From NCBI GenBank assembly GCA_031272075.1, contig JAISUK010000051.1:1-60545 (forward strand): a stretch of DNA of 60,545 bases, written 5' to 3'. Shown here in pieces: positions 26,073 to 34,828 of this stretch. The translations under genes and the position numbers were made by a program. The notes beneath the pieces are model-generated. The model ran no database searches. It was not told the origin of the DNA and saw nothing but the letters and a program-made list of their open reading frames with translations. Every line of letters begins with the position of its first letter. The first letter of the stretch is position 1. This DNA comes from Dysgonamonadaceae bacterium. GTDB taxonomy: Bacteria; Bacteroidota; Bacteroidia; Bacteroidales; Azobacteroidaceae.

Positions 26073-26912
26073 ATGAAACAGTTGTTTTTATTCGTCGTAT
26101 GCTTGTTGTGTATGACGGCAGTTGCCGGCGATAACGCGTCGCTGCGTGTGGCGTCGTATAATTTAAGATATAACAACCCCGGCGACAACGAGAATGCCTG
26201 GCCTCACCGGAAAGAGGCGGTCAAAGCGCTGATCGTATTTCACGATTTCGATATCTTTGGTACACAGGAAGGCCTCAAGGGTCAATTGGATGCCATCGGT
26301 CAATTGAGCCAATACGCTTACACAGGCGCCGGGCGTGACGATGGGAAAAACAGCGGGGAACATTCCGCCATTTTTTATAAAAAAGACCGTTTTCAACTCT
26401 TGGAGTCCGGCAATTTCTGGCTGAGCACGACTCCCGATGTCCCTTCCATGGGATGGGATGCCAGATGCTGCAAACGTATCTGTTCGTGGGGAAAATTTCA
26501 GGACAACCCGTCGGGCAGGATCTTTTATTTCTTCAATGTACATTTTGACCACGAAGGCAAAACCGCCCGCATCGAATCGGGGAAACTGATGGTGCAACGC
26601 ATCAAGGAAATTGCCGGGGATACGCCTGTCATCTGCACCGGCGATTTTAATTCCTTGCCCGAAACAGAACAAATACAAACAATGCAGACGATCCTGAATG
26701 ATTCATACGCCATTTCCCTCTTGCCGCCCTATGGTCCGGTCGGAACATTCAACGCCTTCAACCCGAACGCCGTACCCCGCGGACGTATCGACTATATTTT
26801 CACGGACAAACGCATGAAGGTATTGAAATACGGCGTATTGACCGACCGTTACGACAACAAGTTTCCTTCCGACCACTTCCCGATCGTTGCCGACATTCAG
26901 TGGGGCGATTGA
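26073..26912 (+). CDS. Secreted endonuclease/exonuclease/phosphatase-family protein
   Basis: This 279-residue protein has a signal peptide (about residues 1-19, TAVAG). It shows the full EEP metal-dependent phosphoesterase pattern: SYNLRYNNPGDNENAW near the start, the catalytic Glu in FGTQEG, the strand FFNVHFDHEG, GDFNSLPE and the C-terminal SDHFPI. Substrates in this family include nucleic acids, phosphoinositides and sphingomyelin. The exported form beside pldA might act on lipid headgroups or extracellular DNA, which the sequence cannot settle. The start at MKQLFLFVV is chosen because of the signal peptide. Its last 16 bp overlap the end of the convergent helicase gene. Confidence 0.92.
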   Translation: MKQLFLFVVCLLCMTAVAGDNASLRVASYNLRYNNPGDNENAWPHRKEAVKALIVFHDFDIFGTQEGLKGQLDAIGQLSQYAYTGAGRDDGKNSGEHSAIFYKKDRFQLLESGNFWLSTTPDVPSMGWDARCCKRICSWGKFQDNPSGRIFYFFNVHFDHEGKTARIESGKLMVQRIKEIAGDTPVICTGDFNSLPETEQIQTMQTILNDSYAISLLPPYGPVGTFNAFNPNAVPRGRIDYIFTDKRMKVLKYGVLTDRYDNKFPSDHFPIVADIQWGD

Positions 26913-29830
26913 CGGATGTGTTGCAGCAGCCGGTTGAAGAGTTGATTTTGAGCCAGCAAGCGTGGATTTCCGGTAATGAAAAGTTGCTTTCGCGCCCGCG
27001 TGAGCACGACGTTTAATTTCCGGTCGATAAGCATGCCGTTTTCTTCCATCAGGCACGGCAACGATTCGAGTTGCCGGAGCGAATTGACACAAAAAGAATA
27101 GATGATGACATCGCGCTGGCTCCCCTGAAACCGTTCGATGGTATCGACAACGATAGCCGCCAGCGCAGGGTGGCCACTTTCCTGCAGTAATTTTCGGATC
27201 AATGCAATCTGATTGCGGTAAGGCGTGATGATGCCGACGTCGTGCGGATCGAAGGTTTTCTTTTCCATGGCATAACGTTCTAACAATTCATTGCAGATGC
27301 GCACCACGATTTTCGCTTCTTCCGGATTCACTTTTCCCGAGCGGTCGGCCGTCGATTTGGTTGCCGGATAGAAAGTCAGCCGGGCAATCGTTTCTGCTTG
27401 CTCGGTCTGATGCGGCAGACCTGCACATTCCAGTTTGTTTTCGTAAAAATACCTGGAAGGAAAAGCTGCGATGGTGGGGTGCATCCTTCCTTGTCGGGTC
27501 AACAGATCGAAAGCATGATCGCAGTTTTCCCGCGTGTAGGTTTGGTACAGACGTTCAAAGAGCGAACTGTTCAGGTTGAGCAACCCCATCTCATTCAATA
27601 TGGGATCGGTCACCTTGCTTTCTTCGGCTGACTGCAAAACGATTGCGGGCAATTGTTTGTGATCGCCGATCAGCACGAAGCGGTCGACCGCATTGCGTCC
27701 GTCGCCGGTTTTGGCGCACAACACCCCCAGCAGATGCGGTTCCAGCAATTGGCCGGCTTCGTCCACGATGGCCATGTCAAACCGTTTGAGTTTGAAAATT
27801 TCCGGTTTATTCCAGATAGAGGCGACCGTCCCGACGAAAATTCGGCAAGCGTGAATGACGGCTTGCACTTCACTCCTCCGGTTACAGGAGGCCAATTGCC
27901 GATCGAGCAGATAATCACGGTATTCCGGATCGCAATTCAGCTCGCTACCTATGCGGATAAACGGCATCCCGCTGTCGATAGCCGACAAAGTGTTGCAGAT
28001 TTCATCGACCGCACGGTTGGTGTAAGACAACAACAGCAGATTCGCCCGATCGTTATTGCGCAGTCCGGTTTCGACAATTCGACGCAATACAAGCGAAGTC
28101 TTACCTGTTCCGGGCGGCCCCACCAGCAAAAAACAATCGCGTGCAGCCATGGCTTTATTCACCGAACGCACAGCGACATCACGTTCCTCCGGATTGATTG
28201 ACGGCAGCTCGTTCGAGAGCGGAAGGCGACGGCAAAGCAGCAAATCACGGCGATCTGGGTTCGCCTCAGCGAAAGTCATCAATGCCTTGAACATACCGGT
28301 ATAAGAAGTATCCATGTAGTCATGCTCCAACGCATAGTTCGTTTGAGGATTCAAGACCGCGGCGTTTTGCTGACGGAAACGCAACCGGATCTTGATTTGA
28401 TTTCCCGTAAACGATTCTATTGCACCTTTGAACACCTGCTTGTTGTTGACGCTGTCGGCTTCGGAATTTCGCTCATACAGCACCACCGCGTCGCCTGTCC
28501 TGAAATTAGGGAGGTAGAGTTCGTCGTATTCCGGAATTTTCAAGGTGACGGCAGTCGTTTCGGCATCCGACGGAATTGCTTCTATCCGAAGATCGTAAAG
28601 AATTTCTCCGGTAAGCATTTTGTCTTCGAAAGAGGCATTCCACAAATTGCAGGATTTGTTGACTCCTTCATACTCCCTTTCGCCCGCTTTCGAAAGCCAC
28701 AATTCTTTGGCGATAAAGGTATAAAGCCGCAAGAAATAGGCACGTTCCCGATTGGATAAAGCCTGAAGTGTATGCTGAAACCGTTCGATCGGCGGACGCA
28801 GGTAGCAGTTGAAAAAATCGTTTGTTAACTGCGCAGTATTGAGGATTTCCGGGCGGATGGAATTGAGCAATTCACCCGTGTGATGCGTATCGTTGTGATG
28901 TTGCGTATCAAATTCGAGGGCGACGATGGCATTGCGCAACCGGATCGCTTCCTGGAGCTGTTGCCTGGAATGGCGCTCTTTCGATAAAATCGGATATTTG
29001 GAATAAAGCAGGTATGAGCGAATCCCATCGGCATCGCGGTGAAGATTGAACTCCAGGACGGCGAGGTAAAGAATCATCTGGACATAATGATTGATGGCCG
29101 CATGAACGAATTGGCCGCCGGTACGATAATCTTCTACGGCTTTTCCTGATTTTAATTCTACAAAAGCGGAAAAGTCGGATGCCATCAGGTCTAACCGTCC
29201 CTGCAAACCCAAAGCATTGGAAACGAAAGACGGTTCCACGACGATTTTTGTCTTGTCGATCCCTGCTCTGAGAAATGATCCGGAGATGACATCGCGTATA
29301 TTGTAGAAATGTTTTTTACAAGCGTCGAAAAAGCGGATTTCGGCGGCATGTTCGTTGATGTCATTGCATGCGGCGAAGGACAAAGGTGATGATTTGAATA
29401 ATTTTTTCACTGCCGAAGCATAATCTGTCGGATTTTCCGGCGTGTCGTTCAGCAGCTCGTCTATGAAGAAGTTGGCCGTATTTCCCAGCAAGATGTATTG
29501 TGTATTTTCTATCGGCTGCATCCTGGAAAACAGGTAGTTCAACGGGTGATGACCATACGGGCGGAAACATTCGGCCAGCGTACTGATATCGATCAGATAA
29601 TCCGGTTCCAACACCAGAAATTCCGTTTCCCATTCACCGGGAGCAATCTGTTTGACATTCAAGAGATTAAAAATAGCCGAGGGCGAAATCAACGATTCCA
29701 GCGAGGCCAATTCCTGTTGTTGTGCGGCATTGCATTTCAGCGTAACGGGGCGGCCGTCGACGGTTTCGGCGAACAGATGGGATTCAGATCTTCCTTGGTA
29801 TTTTATTCTCAAAATATGTTTTATTTCCAT
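26897..29830 (-). CDS. Cas4/RecB-like nuclease fused to a DNA2-type SF1 helicase
   Basis: This 977-residue cytoplasmic protein has two modules. Residues of about 130-290 form a PD-(D/E)XK nuclease: DGRLDLMASDFSAFVELKSGK (catalytic Asp and ExK) then VQMILYLAVLE (Q-x3-Y, RecB/Cas4 motif). From about 540 to the end is a DNA2/UPF1-type helicase: Walker A GPPGTGKT (about 570), Walker B DEAGQLLE, motif III GDHKQLPA, motif V/VI IERFQGSQRDVII and LTRARKQL. Four conserved Cys of a Cas4/Dna2 iron-sulfur cluster were not obvious. Likely roles are DNA end processing, repair or phage defence. The start is ATG 29830, as the two extra upstream codons would need a TTG start. It has its own good promoter and no operon partners. 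Confidence 0.88.
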   Translation of the reverse strand: MEIKHILRIKYQGRSESHLFAETVDGRPVTLKCNAAQQQELASLESLISPSAIFNLLNVKQIAPGEWETEFLVLEPDYLIDISTLAECFRPYGHHPLNYLFSRMQPIENTQYILLGNTANFFIDELLNDTPENPTDYASAVKKLFKSSPLSFAACNDINEHAAEIRFFDACKKHFYNIRDVISGSFLRAGIDKTKIVVEPSFVSNALGLQGRLDLMASDFSAFVELKSGKAVEDYRTGGQFVHAAINHYVQMILYLAVLEFNLHRDADGIRSYLLYSKYPILSKERHSRQQLQEAIRLRNAIVALEFDTQHHNDTHHTGELLNSIRPEILNTAQLTNDFFNCYLRPPIERFQHTLQALSNRERAYFLRLYTFIAKELWLSKAGEREYEGVNKSCNLWNASFEDKMLTGEILYDLRIEAIPSDAETTAVTLKIPEYDELYLPNFRTGDAVVLYERNSEADSVNNKQVFKGAIESFTGNQIKIRLRFRQQNAAVLNPQTNYALEHDYMDTSYTGMFKALMTFAEANPDRRDLLLCRRLPLSNELPSINPEERDVAVRSVNKAMAARDCFLLVGPPGTGKTSLVLRRIVETGLRNNDRANLLLLSYTNRAVDEICNTLSAIDSGMPFIRIGSELNCDPEYRDYLLDRQLASCNRRSEVQAVIHACRIFVGTVASIWNKPEIFKLKRFDMAIVDEAGQLLEPHLLGVLCAKTGDGRNAVDRFVLIGDHKQLPAIVLQSAEESKVTDPILNEMGLLNLNSSLFERLYQTYTRENCDHAFDLLTRQGRMHPTIAAFPSRYFYENKLECAGLPHQTEQAETIARLTFYPATKSTADRSGKVNPEEAKIVVRICNELLERYAMEKKTFDPHDVGIITPYRNQIALIRKLLQESGHPALAAIVVDTIERFQGSQRDVIIYSFCVNSLRQLESLPCLMEENGMLIDRKLNVVLTRARKQLFITGNPRLLAQNQLFNRLLQHIRQSPH

Positions 29831-29862
29831 TGACAATAGACCCGTATTGATGGCCGGGATTA

Positions 29863-29893
29863 CAAAAGTAAGAAGTATCCGAAAAATTACAAA
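29863..29893 (-). promoter_or_regulatory. Bacteroidetes promoter of the nuclease-helicase gene
   Basis: On the minus strand TTTG (29893-29890) is followed after 19 bp by TACTTTTG (29870-29863), a full match to TTTG-N19..21-TAxxTTTG. It lies 32 bp upstream of the start codon. Confidence 0.75.
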
Positions 29894-29940
29894 CAGATTC
29901 CTTTATAAAAATTAACATCGAAGAATTAAACTATTTGTGT

Positions 29941-29948
29941 TACTTTTG
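29941..29948 (+). promoter_or_regulatory. Candidate -7 box (TACTTTTG) for the DUF362 operon
   Basis: TACTTTTG fits TAxxTTTG and lies 76 bp before the DUF362 start codon. The -33 element at the expected spacing is not clear. Confidence 0.45.
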
Positions 29949-30024
29949 TCCAAAATTTTGTATCATTGCAGATTGAATTAAACCGAACATAAAAAATCGG
30001 GTCTAAATAAATAAATGTATTAAA

Positions 30025-30957
30025 ATGAAGCGAAGAGATTTTTTCAGACTGGGAGCAGCTGCTGCGGTTACTGCCACACTCGATTTTGATCAATTACAAG
30101 CGGCATTGACATCCAATAAAATGGTGGTGGAAGCGATTCCCGACATGGTTGCCGTGATGGGCGGCGAGCCTGCCGTCATGCTGGATGAAGCATTAAAAAC
30201 ACTGGGAGGCATTTCAAAATTTGTCAAAAAAGGCCAGACAGTGGTGATAAAACCGAATATCGGTTGGGATAAAAAGCCGGATTTCGCGGCAAACACGAAT
30301 CCCGAACTGGTCGGCGCGTTGGTGAAACAATGCTTGGCGGCGGGAGCGAAGAAAGTAACGATTTTTGATCACACCTGCGACAATTGGCAAAAATGCTATG
30401 CCAGCAGCGGGATTGAAAAGATCGCCAAAGAATCCGGCGCATCCATCGTGCCTGCCAACGACGAGGTATATTATAAATCCGTCTCGCTGCCTCAAGGCGT
30501 GAAACTAAAATCCGCAAAAATTCACCAGGCATTGCTCGAAGCGGATGTATGGTTCAACGTGCCGGTATTGAAAAATCACGGCGGCGCCAAAATGTCCATC
30601 GCGATGAAGAATTACATGGGCATTGTGTGGGACAGGGGATTTTTCCATGACAATGATCTTCAACAGTGCATCGCGGACATCTGCACGTGGAATAAAAAAC
30701 CCGCATTGAATATCGTTGACGCCTATCGTTGCATGCGAAAACATGGTCCGCAAGGACGCTCTATTTCTGACACTTCGTTGTTAAAATCGTTGATTGTCTC
30801 ACCGGACATCGTTGCCTCGGATGTCGCCTCCATCAAATTGTTTAATCAGGTGGAGAAGATGGATGTCGGCGAGGTAGGATGCGTAGCCCATGGCGAACGG
30901 TTGAAATTAGGAACTCAAGATATTGACAAACTGTCGATTAAACGAATTAAGATTTAA
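30025..30957 (+). CDS. Exported DUF362-domain protein with twin-arginine signal
   Basis: The 310-residue protein begins MKRRDFFRLGAAAAV, a twin-arginine (Tat) type signal, implying export in folded form, usually with a cofactor. The rest is a DUF362 domain: VVIKPNIGWDKKP, the DHTCDNW segment, VPVLKNHGGAKMSIAMKNYMG and the C-terminal SPDIVASDVASIKLF. DUF362 proteins often occur with iron-sulfur proteins and here a polyferredoxin is encoded two genes downstream. No Cys cluster of its own is visible. It starts an operon with the secreted esterase (15 bp) and the ferredoxin. The reaction is unknown. Confidence 0.9.
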   Translation: MKRRDFFRLGAAAAVTATLDFDQLQAALTSNKMVVEAIPDMVAVMGGEPAVMLDEALKTLGGISKFVKKGQTVVIKPNIGWDKKPDFAANTNPELVGALVKQCLAAGAKKVTIFDHTCDNWQKCYASSGIEKIAKESGASIVPANDEVYYKSVSLPQGVKLKSAKIHQALLEADVWFNVPVLKNHGGAKMSIAMKNYMGIVWDRGFFHDNDLQQCIADICTWNKKPALNIVDAYRCMRKHGPQGRSISDTSLLKSLIVSPDIVASDVASIKLFNQVEKMDVGEVGCVAHGERLKLGTQDIDKLSIKRIKI

Positions 30958-30972
30958 TAAATACTCCGCTGT

Positions 30973-32235
30973 ATGACCTCGGTAAAACAATTCTTGTTCT
31001 TTTTCCTTGCCTGTTTTACGGGAGTATGCTTGCAAGCCGCCTCTCCCGAACGCAAGACGATGCAGATTGGGGGGTATGAACGGGAATATTTGTGCTATGT
31101 ACCCGACCAGGCAACTTTCGGCTCCGCTTCTCAACTGAACGGCATCATCGTTTATCTTCACGGATTGAACAGTAAGATGTCGGATTGTTTTGACGAGCGC
31201 CACCTTGAACGCATTGCCGATTCGTTGCACTACATCATTTTATCTCCACAGGCTTTGCCGGAACAGGATCAGAAAGTCATCAGCACGGCCGAGCTTGCGG
31301 GCATGATTCTTCCCAGCCTCAAATTTTCGTTAAACGCCGTATGGTCGTGCGGACTGAAGGTGAAAGCGGAAATTGAGATATTGGCCGGACTGCAAGTCAG
31401 GCTCCTGGAAGAAGAATTGAACAAAAATGTTGACGATGTGGGGTTTATCAGTTCGATGATAGATTTCACAAAAGCCGCCTACCCGCTCGCACACGAGGCC
31501 ATTTTCCTGATCGGAACATCGATGGGCGGCTATATGTCGTATCAGTATGCACTCATCTCCGGTAAAAAGTTGTCGGGAATCATACCGATCGTCGGATCGA
31601 TGGGATTGAATATCCGCGCAACGGATGCGCAGATCAAACTGCCCGTTTGTGATTTCCACAGTCTGACGGATGAGGTTGTCCCATACTACGGAACGGTTCG
31701 TCAATCGGGATATACCGTTTCGTTGGCCTGGAACAAGGAGGATGTGATTGATTTCTGGGTGAATAAAAACGGCATTACTGCTGATCCTGTGATCGAAGAT
31801 GTCCATTATTATCCATCTACGAACGGGATTACAGTTCAAAAAATTACTTATCCCGATCCTGTCAACGAAGTTATTCACTACCGACTTAACGGCTCCGGTC
31901 ACAGCTATTTCTTCGAGAAAGCAAACGGCGATTGCATGGATCATGTGGAAGAATGTATGAAATTTATTTCCAGACATGCACCGGGTATGCTTGGCGACGT
32001 TGAACAAGTCAGCTCCGAATCCGGGACTTTATATCCGAATCCTGTGGACAATATCCTCCGTTTTGAAAAACCCGAAGCAGGAACGGTAGACATCTTCGAT
32101 CCGGCAGGGAAGCTGATGTATTCGGATTCTTTCCGCTCCGGCCAGTTGAATGTCTCGTTTCTGAAACGGGGACTTTATTTTGTGCGGGTTCAAGGGGAAG
32201 CACAGCGGTATGTAACTAAATTAATCAAACAATGA
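30973..32235 (+). CDS. Secreted alpha/beta-hydrolase esterase with type IX sorting domain
   Basis: This 420-residue protein has a signal peptide (about residues 1-22), an alpha/beta hydrolase domain of the polyhydroxybutyrate depolymerase/feruloyl esterase kind, and a type IX secretion C-terminal domain. The oxyanion region is VYLHGLNS, the nucleophile is S183 in G-T-S-M-G-G and the His is probably in GSGHSYFF (about residue 311). The last 75 residues start LYPNPVDN and have the usual FDPAGK, LKRGLYFV and KLIKQ ending of T9SS cargo, so the enzyme should be secreted across or anchored to the outer membrane. The next gene overlaps its stop by 4 bp (ATGA). An esterase translationally coupled to a membrane ferredoxin is unexpected. 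Confidence 0.88.
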   Translation: MTSVKQFLFFFLACFTGVCLQAASPERKTMQIGGYEREYLCYVPDQATFGSASQLNGIIVYLHGLNSKMSDCFDERHLERIADSLHYIILSPQALPEQDQKVISTAELAGMILPSLKFSLNAVWSCGLKVKAEIEILAGLQVRLLEEELNKNVDDVGFISSMIDFTKAAYPLAHEAIFLIGTSMGGYMSYQYALISGKKLSGIIPIVGSMGLNIRATDAQIKLPVCDFHSLTDEVVPYYGTVRQSGYTVSLAWNKEDVIDFWVNKNGITADPVIEDVHYYPSTNGITVQKITYPDPVNEVIHYRLNGSGHSYFFEKANGDCMDHVEECMKFISRHAPGMLGDVEQVSSESGTLYPNPVDNILRFEKPEAGTVDIFDPAGKLMYSDSFRSGQLNVSFLKRGLYFVRVQGEAQRYVTKLIKQ

Positions 32236-33809
32236 AGCCCATTTTACTCAAGTTTTGTCGGATTTGCATCGCGTTGTGTTTCTTCATTCCCTTTGTATTG
32301 TTTTTTTGTGATTTCGCAGGCATTTTACCAAAAAAAATCCAGCTGCTGATGTCCGTTCAACTGACACCCGCAATTTTGTCCGGAAGCTTGGTGACCATTG
32401 CGTTGCTATTGATATTAACATTGTTGTTCGGCAGAATCTATTGTGCAGTATTGTGCCCGCTGGGTGTTTTGCAGGACATCATTGCCCGGATACGCACAAT
32501 CGGGAATCGGAAACAGGTAAAAAAGCGTCGCTACCGATACAGCCGACCTCAAAATGTACTGCGATACCTGCTGTTGGGTTTATGTATCGTGTTGCTGCTG
32601 TTTGGAATCCTTGTTCCGGTATTGATGTTGGATCCGTATAGCAATTTCGGCCGCATTACCACAAATTTATTCCGTCCCGTGGTGATATTCGGCAATAATT
32701 TGCTGAATGAGTTGGCTACCAAAGCCGGAAATTACAGTTTTTACCATGTAACGATTTATACAGTGACGGCAGTGTCGTTTCTCTCGGCGCTTTTCGTTTT
32801 TCTTGTCGTCGCAATCATGGCGTTGTTCCGTGGCAGGTTGTTTTGCAACACCATTTGTCCGGCAGGATCGTTGTTGGGACTGGTTTCCCGTTATTCTCTG
32901 TTTCGGATTACCGTTGACCACGATCGTTGCAACAATTGTCATCTCTGCGAACGGGTATGCAAATCGCAATGTATCGACAGCAAATCGGGGGCGGTGGACG
33001 GCAGCCGTTGCGTCACTTGTTTCAATTGCCTCTCCCGATGCAGCCATCGTGCGATTGATTACAGATTTACGCCCCGTCTCAAACCGCAGCCGGCGCCACC
33101 ATCCGGGACTCAGAACCTGTCATCGGACAAAGCGCAGTCGCTTCAACAGGGCAGACGAACTTTCCTGCTTACCGGCGCTACCATTGCCATGGCGATTCCG
33201 GCCATCCCGACAACAGCATTGACGAAATCGACAATCGACGACTCGAAATTAAAGCCGATCACGCCTCCCGGCTCCAAAAGCCTGTTGCGTTTCAAGGAAA
33301 AATGTACCGGATGTCATCTGTGCGTGACGCATTGTCCTCAACAAATTCTGAAACCCGCCGATTTTGCTTTCGGTTTCGATTATTTTCTTAAACCGCATCT
33401 GGTTTATGATCATGCTTATTGCAATTACGAATGTACTGTCTGTTCGGAAGTTTGTCCCAACGGGGCGATTGTTCCGTTTACTGAAAGCGATACAAAACAG
33501 ACGACCCAAGTCGGCGTCGCCAAGTTCACAGCGGAGCGTTGCGTGGTTCCCAACCGCAGTACGGACTGCGGCGCCTGTTCCGAACATTGCCCGACACAGG
33601 CGGTTCACATGATACCCTACCGAGATGGCTTGAGAATCCCGCAAGTCACTCCCGAACTCTGTATCGGATGCGGCGGTTGCGAATATATCTGTCCGGTTCG
33701 TCCGCTAAAAGCCATCAATGTGGTGGCCAACGAGGTACATCAAGCCGCGCATTTGCCGACAGAAGAAGAGACGGAACAGCCCACGGAAATTGAAGACTTC
33801 GGATTTTAA
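32232..33809 (+). CDS. Membrane polyferredoxin (NapH/NosR-like N-terminus plus ferredoxin domains)
   Basis: This 525-residue inner-membrane electron-transfer protein has about five hydrophobic segments in residues 8-220, including the NapH/NosR/YccM-type cytoplasmic Cys motifs CAVLCPLG and CNTICPAGS. From about residue 230 it carries ferredoxin clusters: CNNCHLCERVC, CVTCFNCLSRC, CTGCHLCVTHCP, an atypical CNYECTVCSEVCP, CGACSEHCP and CIGCGGCEYICP. A Tat-like internal stretch (RRTFLLTGATIAMAIPAIP) near residue 315 suggests fusion of a NapH-type protein with an exported ferredoxin, putting the second ferredoxin half in the periplasm. It starts inside the esterase stop codon. It probably serves DUF362 in an unknown redox path. 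It ends 4 bp inside the convergent glycosyltransferase. Confidence 0.9.
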   Translation: MKPILLKFCRICIALCFFIPFVLFFCDFAGILPKKIQLLMSVQLTPAILSGSLVTIALLLILTLLFGRIYCAVLCPLGVLQDIIARIRTIGNRKQVKKRRYRYSRPQNVLRYLLLGLCIVLLLFGILVPVLMLDPYSNFGRITTNLFRPVVIFGNNLLNELATKAGNYSFYHVTIYTVTAVSFLSALFVFLVVAIMALFRGRLFCNTICPAGSLLGLVSRYSLFRITVDHDRCNNCHLCERVCKSQCIDSKSGAVDGSRCVTCFNCLSRCSHRAIDYRFTPRLKPQPAPPSGTQNLSSDKAQSLQQGRRTFLLTGATIAMAIPAIPTTALTKSTIDDSKLKPITPPGSKSLLRFKEKCTGCHLCVTHCPQQILKPADFAFGFDYFLKPHLVYDHAYCNYECTVCSEVCPNGAIVPFTESDTKQTTQVGVAKFTAERCVVPNRSTDCGACSEHCPTQAVHMIPYRDGLRIPQVTPELCIGCGGCEYICPVRPLKAINVVANEVHQAAHLPTEEETEQPTEIEDFGF

Positions 33810-34828
33810 CCCAATTCATCGTATTTTCGTTTCCGCCTCAAAAAAAACGAGATAATCAGGCTTTTTCTGCGAACCGTTGCAGGAAGTTCGGGGCTGATCA
33901 TCTTTTCCAGATTTTGCTGTCTGACAGCCGAATATGTCTTTTTTTGACGATCGAAATCTCTTCTGGCCTGCCATACGGCGAAAGCGTTTCCGGGATAGCC
34001 TTTCAACAGGAATTGCAGGGCTGCAAGGTAATCGAAGAAGAACCTTACAATAAATACTTTTCGGAAATATTTTCGGGGGATATTTTTGTAGACCATCAAC
34101 AGGTTGTTCCTGAAATTGAGGAAAGTCTTTCGGGGATGTTCCATCTTCAGCGTTGCACCCCCGACATGGAAGACCACCGAATCGGGGAAACAGCAAATTT
34201 TCATTCCGCGACTTACAAGGCGCCAGCAGAGATCTATCTCTTCCTGGTGTGCAAAGAAATAAGCATCCATTCCCCCGGCCTGCTTGTAGACTTGCAGGCG
34301 GATAAACATGCAAGCGCCGCTGGCCCACAACACTTCGACCGGGTCATCGTATTGATGAGAATCATATTCAATCGCATTCAACACCCTGCCTCGGCAATAC
34401 GGATAGCCGTAAAGGTCGATAAATCCGCCGGCAGCTCCCGCATACTCGAATCTGTTTTTTTCTTTTTCGGAGCAGATTTTCGGTTGCAGCGCCACGATTT
34501 CCGGATGCGCATCCAGGTGCTTGACCGCTTTGGTCAACCAATCCGGAGTCACTTCCACATCCGAATTTAGCAAGACTACATATTCATGATCCAGCAAAGC
34601 CAGCGCACGGTTATAGCCTTCTGCAAAACCGTAATTTTCAGTGAATCCGATTATCCGGATATCCGGATAATTTGCCTTTAAGAACGGGATGGAATCATCG
34701 GTTGAGCCGTTGTCGGCAACAATGATTTCAGCCATTTCGTCCGGCGTGAATGCTACGACCGAAGGCAAAAACCGTTCCATCAAGCACTTCCCGTTCCAAT
34801 TTAATATGACAACCGCTATACGTTTCAT
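33806..34828 (-). CDS. Family 2 glycosyltransferase
   Basis: This 340-residue cytoplasmic or membrane-associated GT-A enzyme adds a sugar from a nucleotide sugar, probably to a cell-surface glycan. Motifs visible: VVILNWNG at the N-terminus, ADNGSTDDS (about residue 40), the DxD-type NSDVEV (about 88) and the acceptor-side EEIDLCWR (about 195), as in rhamnosyltransferase-like GT2 proteins. A basic C-terminal region (FFLRRKRKYDE) follows weakly hydrophobic segments. Its start codon abuts the stop codon of the acyltransferase gene, so the two with mtaB form one operon. The sugar and acceptor are unknown. Confidence 0.92.
   Translation of the reverse strand: MKRIAVVILNWNGKCLMERFLPSVVAFTPDEMAEIIVADNGSTDDSIPFLKANYPDIRIIGFTENYGFAEGYNRALALLDHEYVVLLNSDVEVTPDWLTKAVKHLDAHPEIVALQPKICSEKEKNRFEYAGAAGGFIDLYGYPYCRGRVLNAIEYDSHQYDDPVEVLWASGACMFIRLQVYKQAGGMDAYFFAHQEEIDLCWRLVSRGMKICCFPDSVVFHVGGATLKMEHPRKTFLNFRNNLLMVYKNIPRKYFRKVFIVRFFFDYLAALQFLLKGYPGNAFAVWQARRDFDRQKKTYSAVRQQNLEKMISPELPATVRRKSLIISFFLRRKRKYDELG

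Noticed and set aside
27653..28201. Plus-strand frame of 182 codons opposite the helicase
   Set aside because: It lies opposite the conserved helicase motifs, has no signal or domain, and lacks a promoter.
33364..33612. Frame of 82 codons on the plus strand inside the ferredoxin gene
   Set aside because: Out-of-frame shadow of a gene with well-placed Cys clusters.
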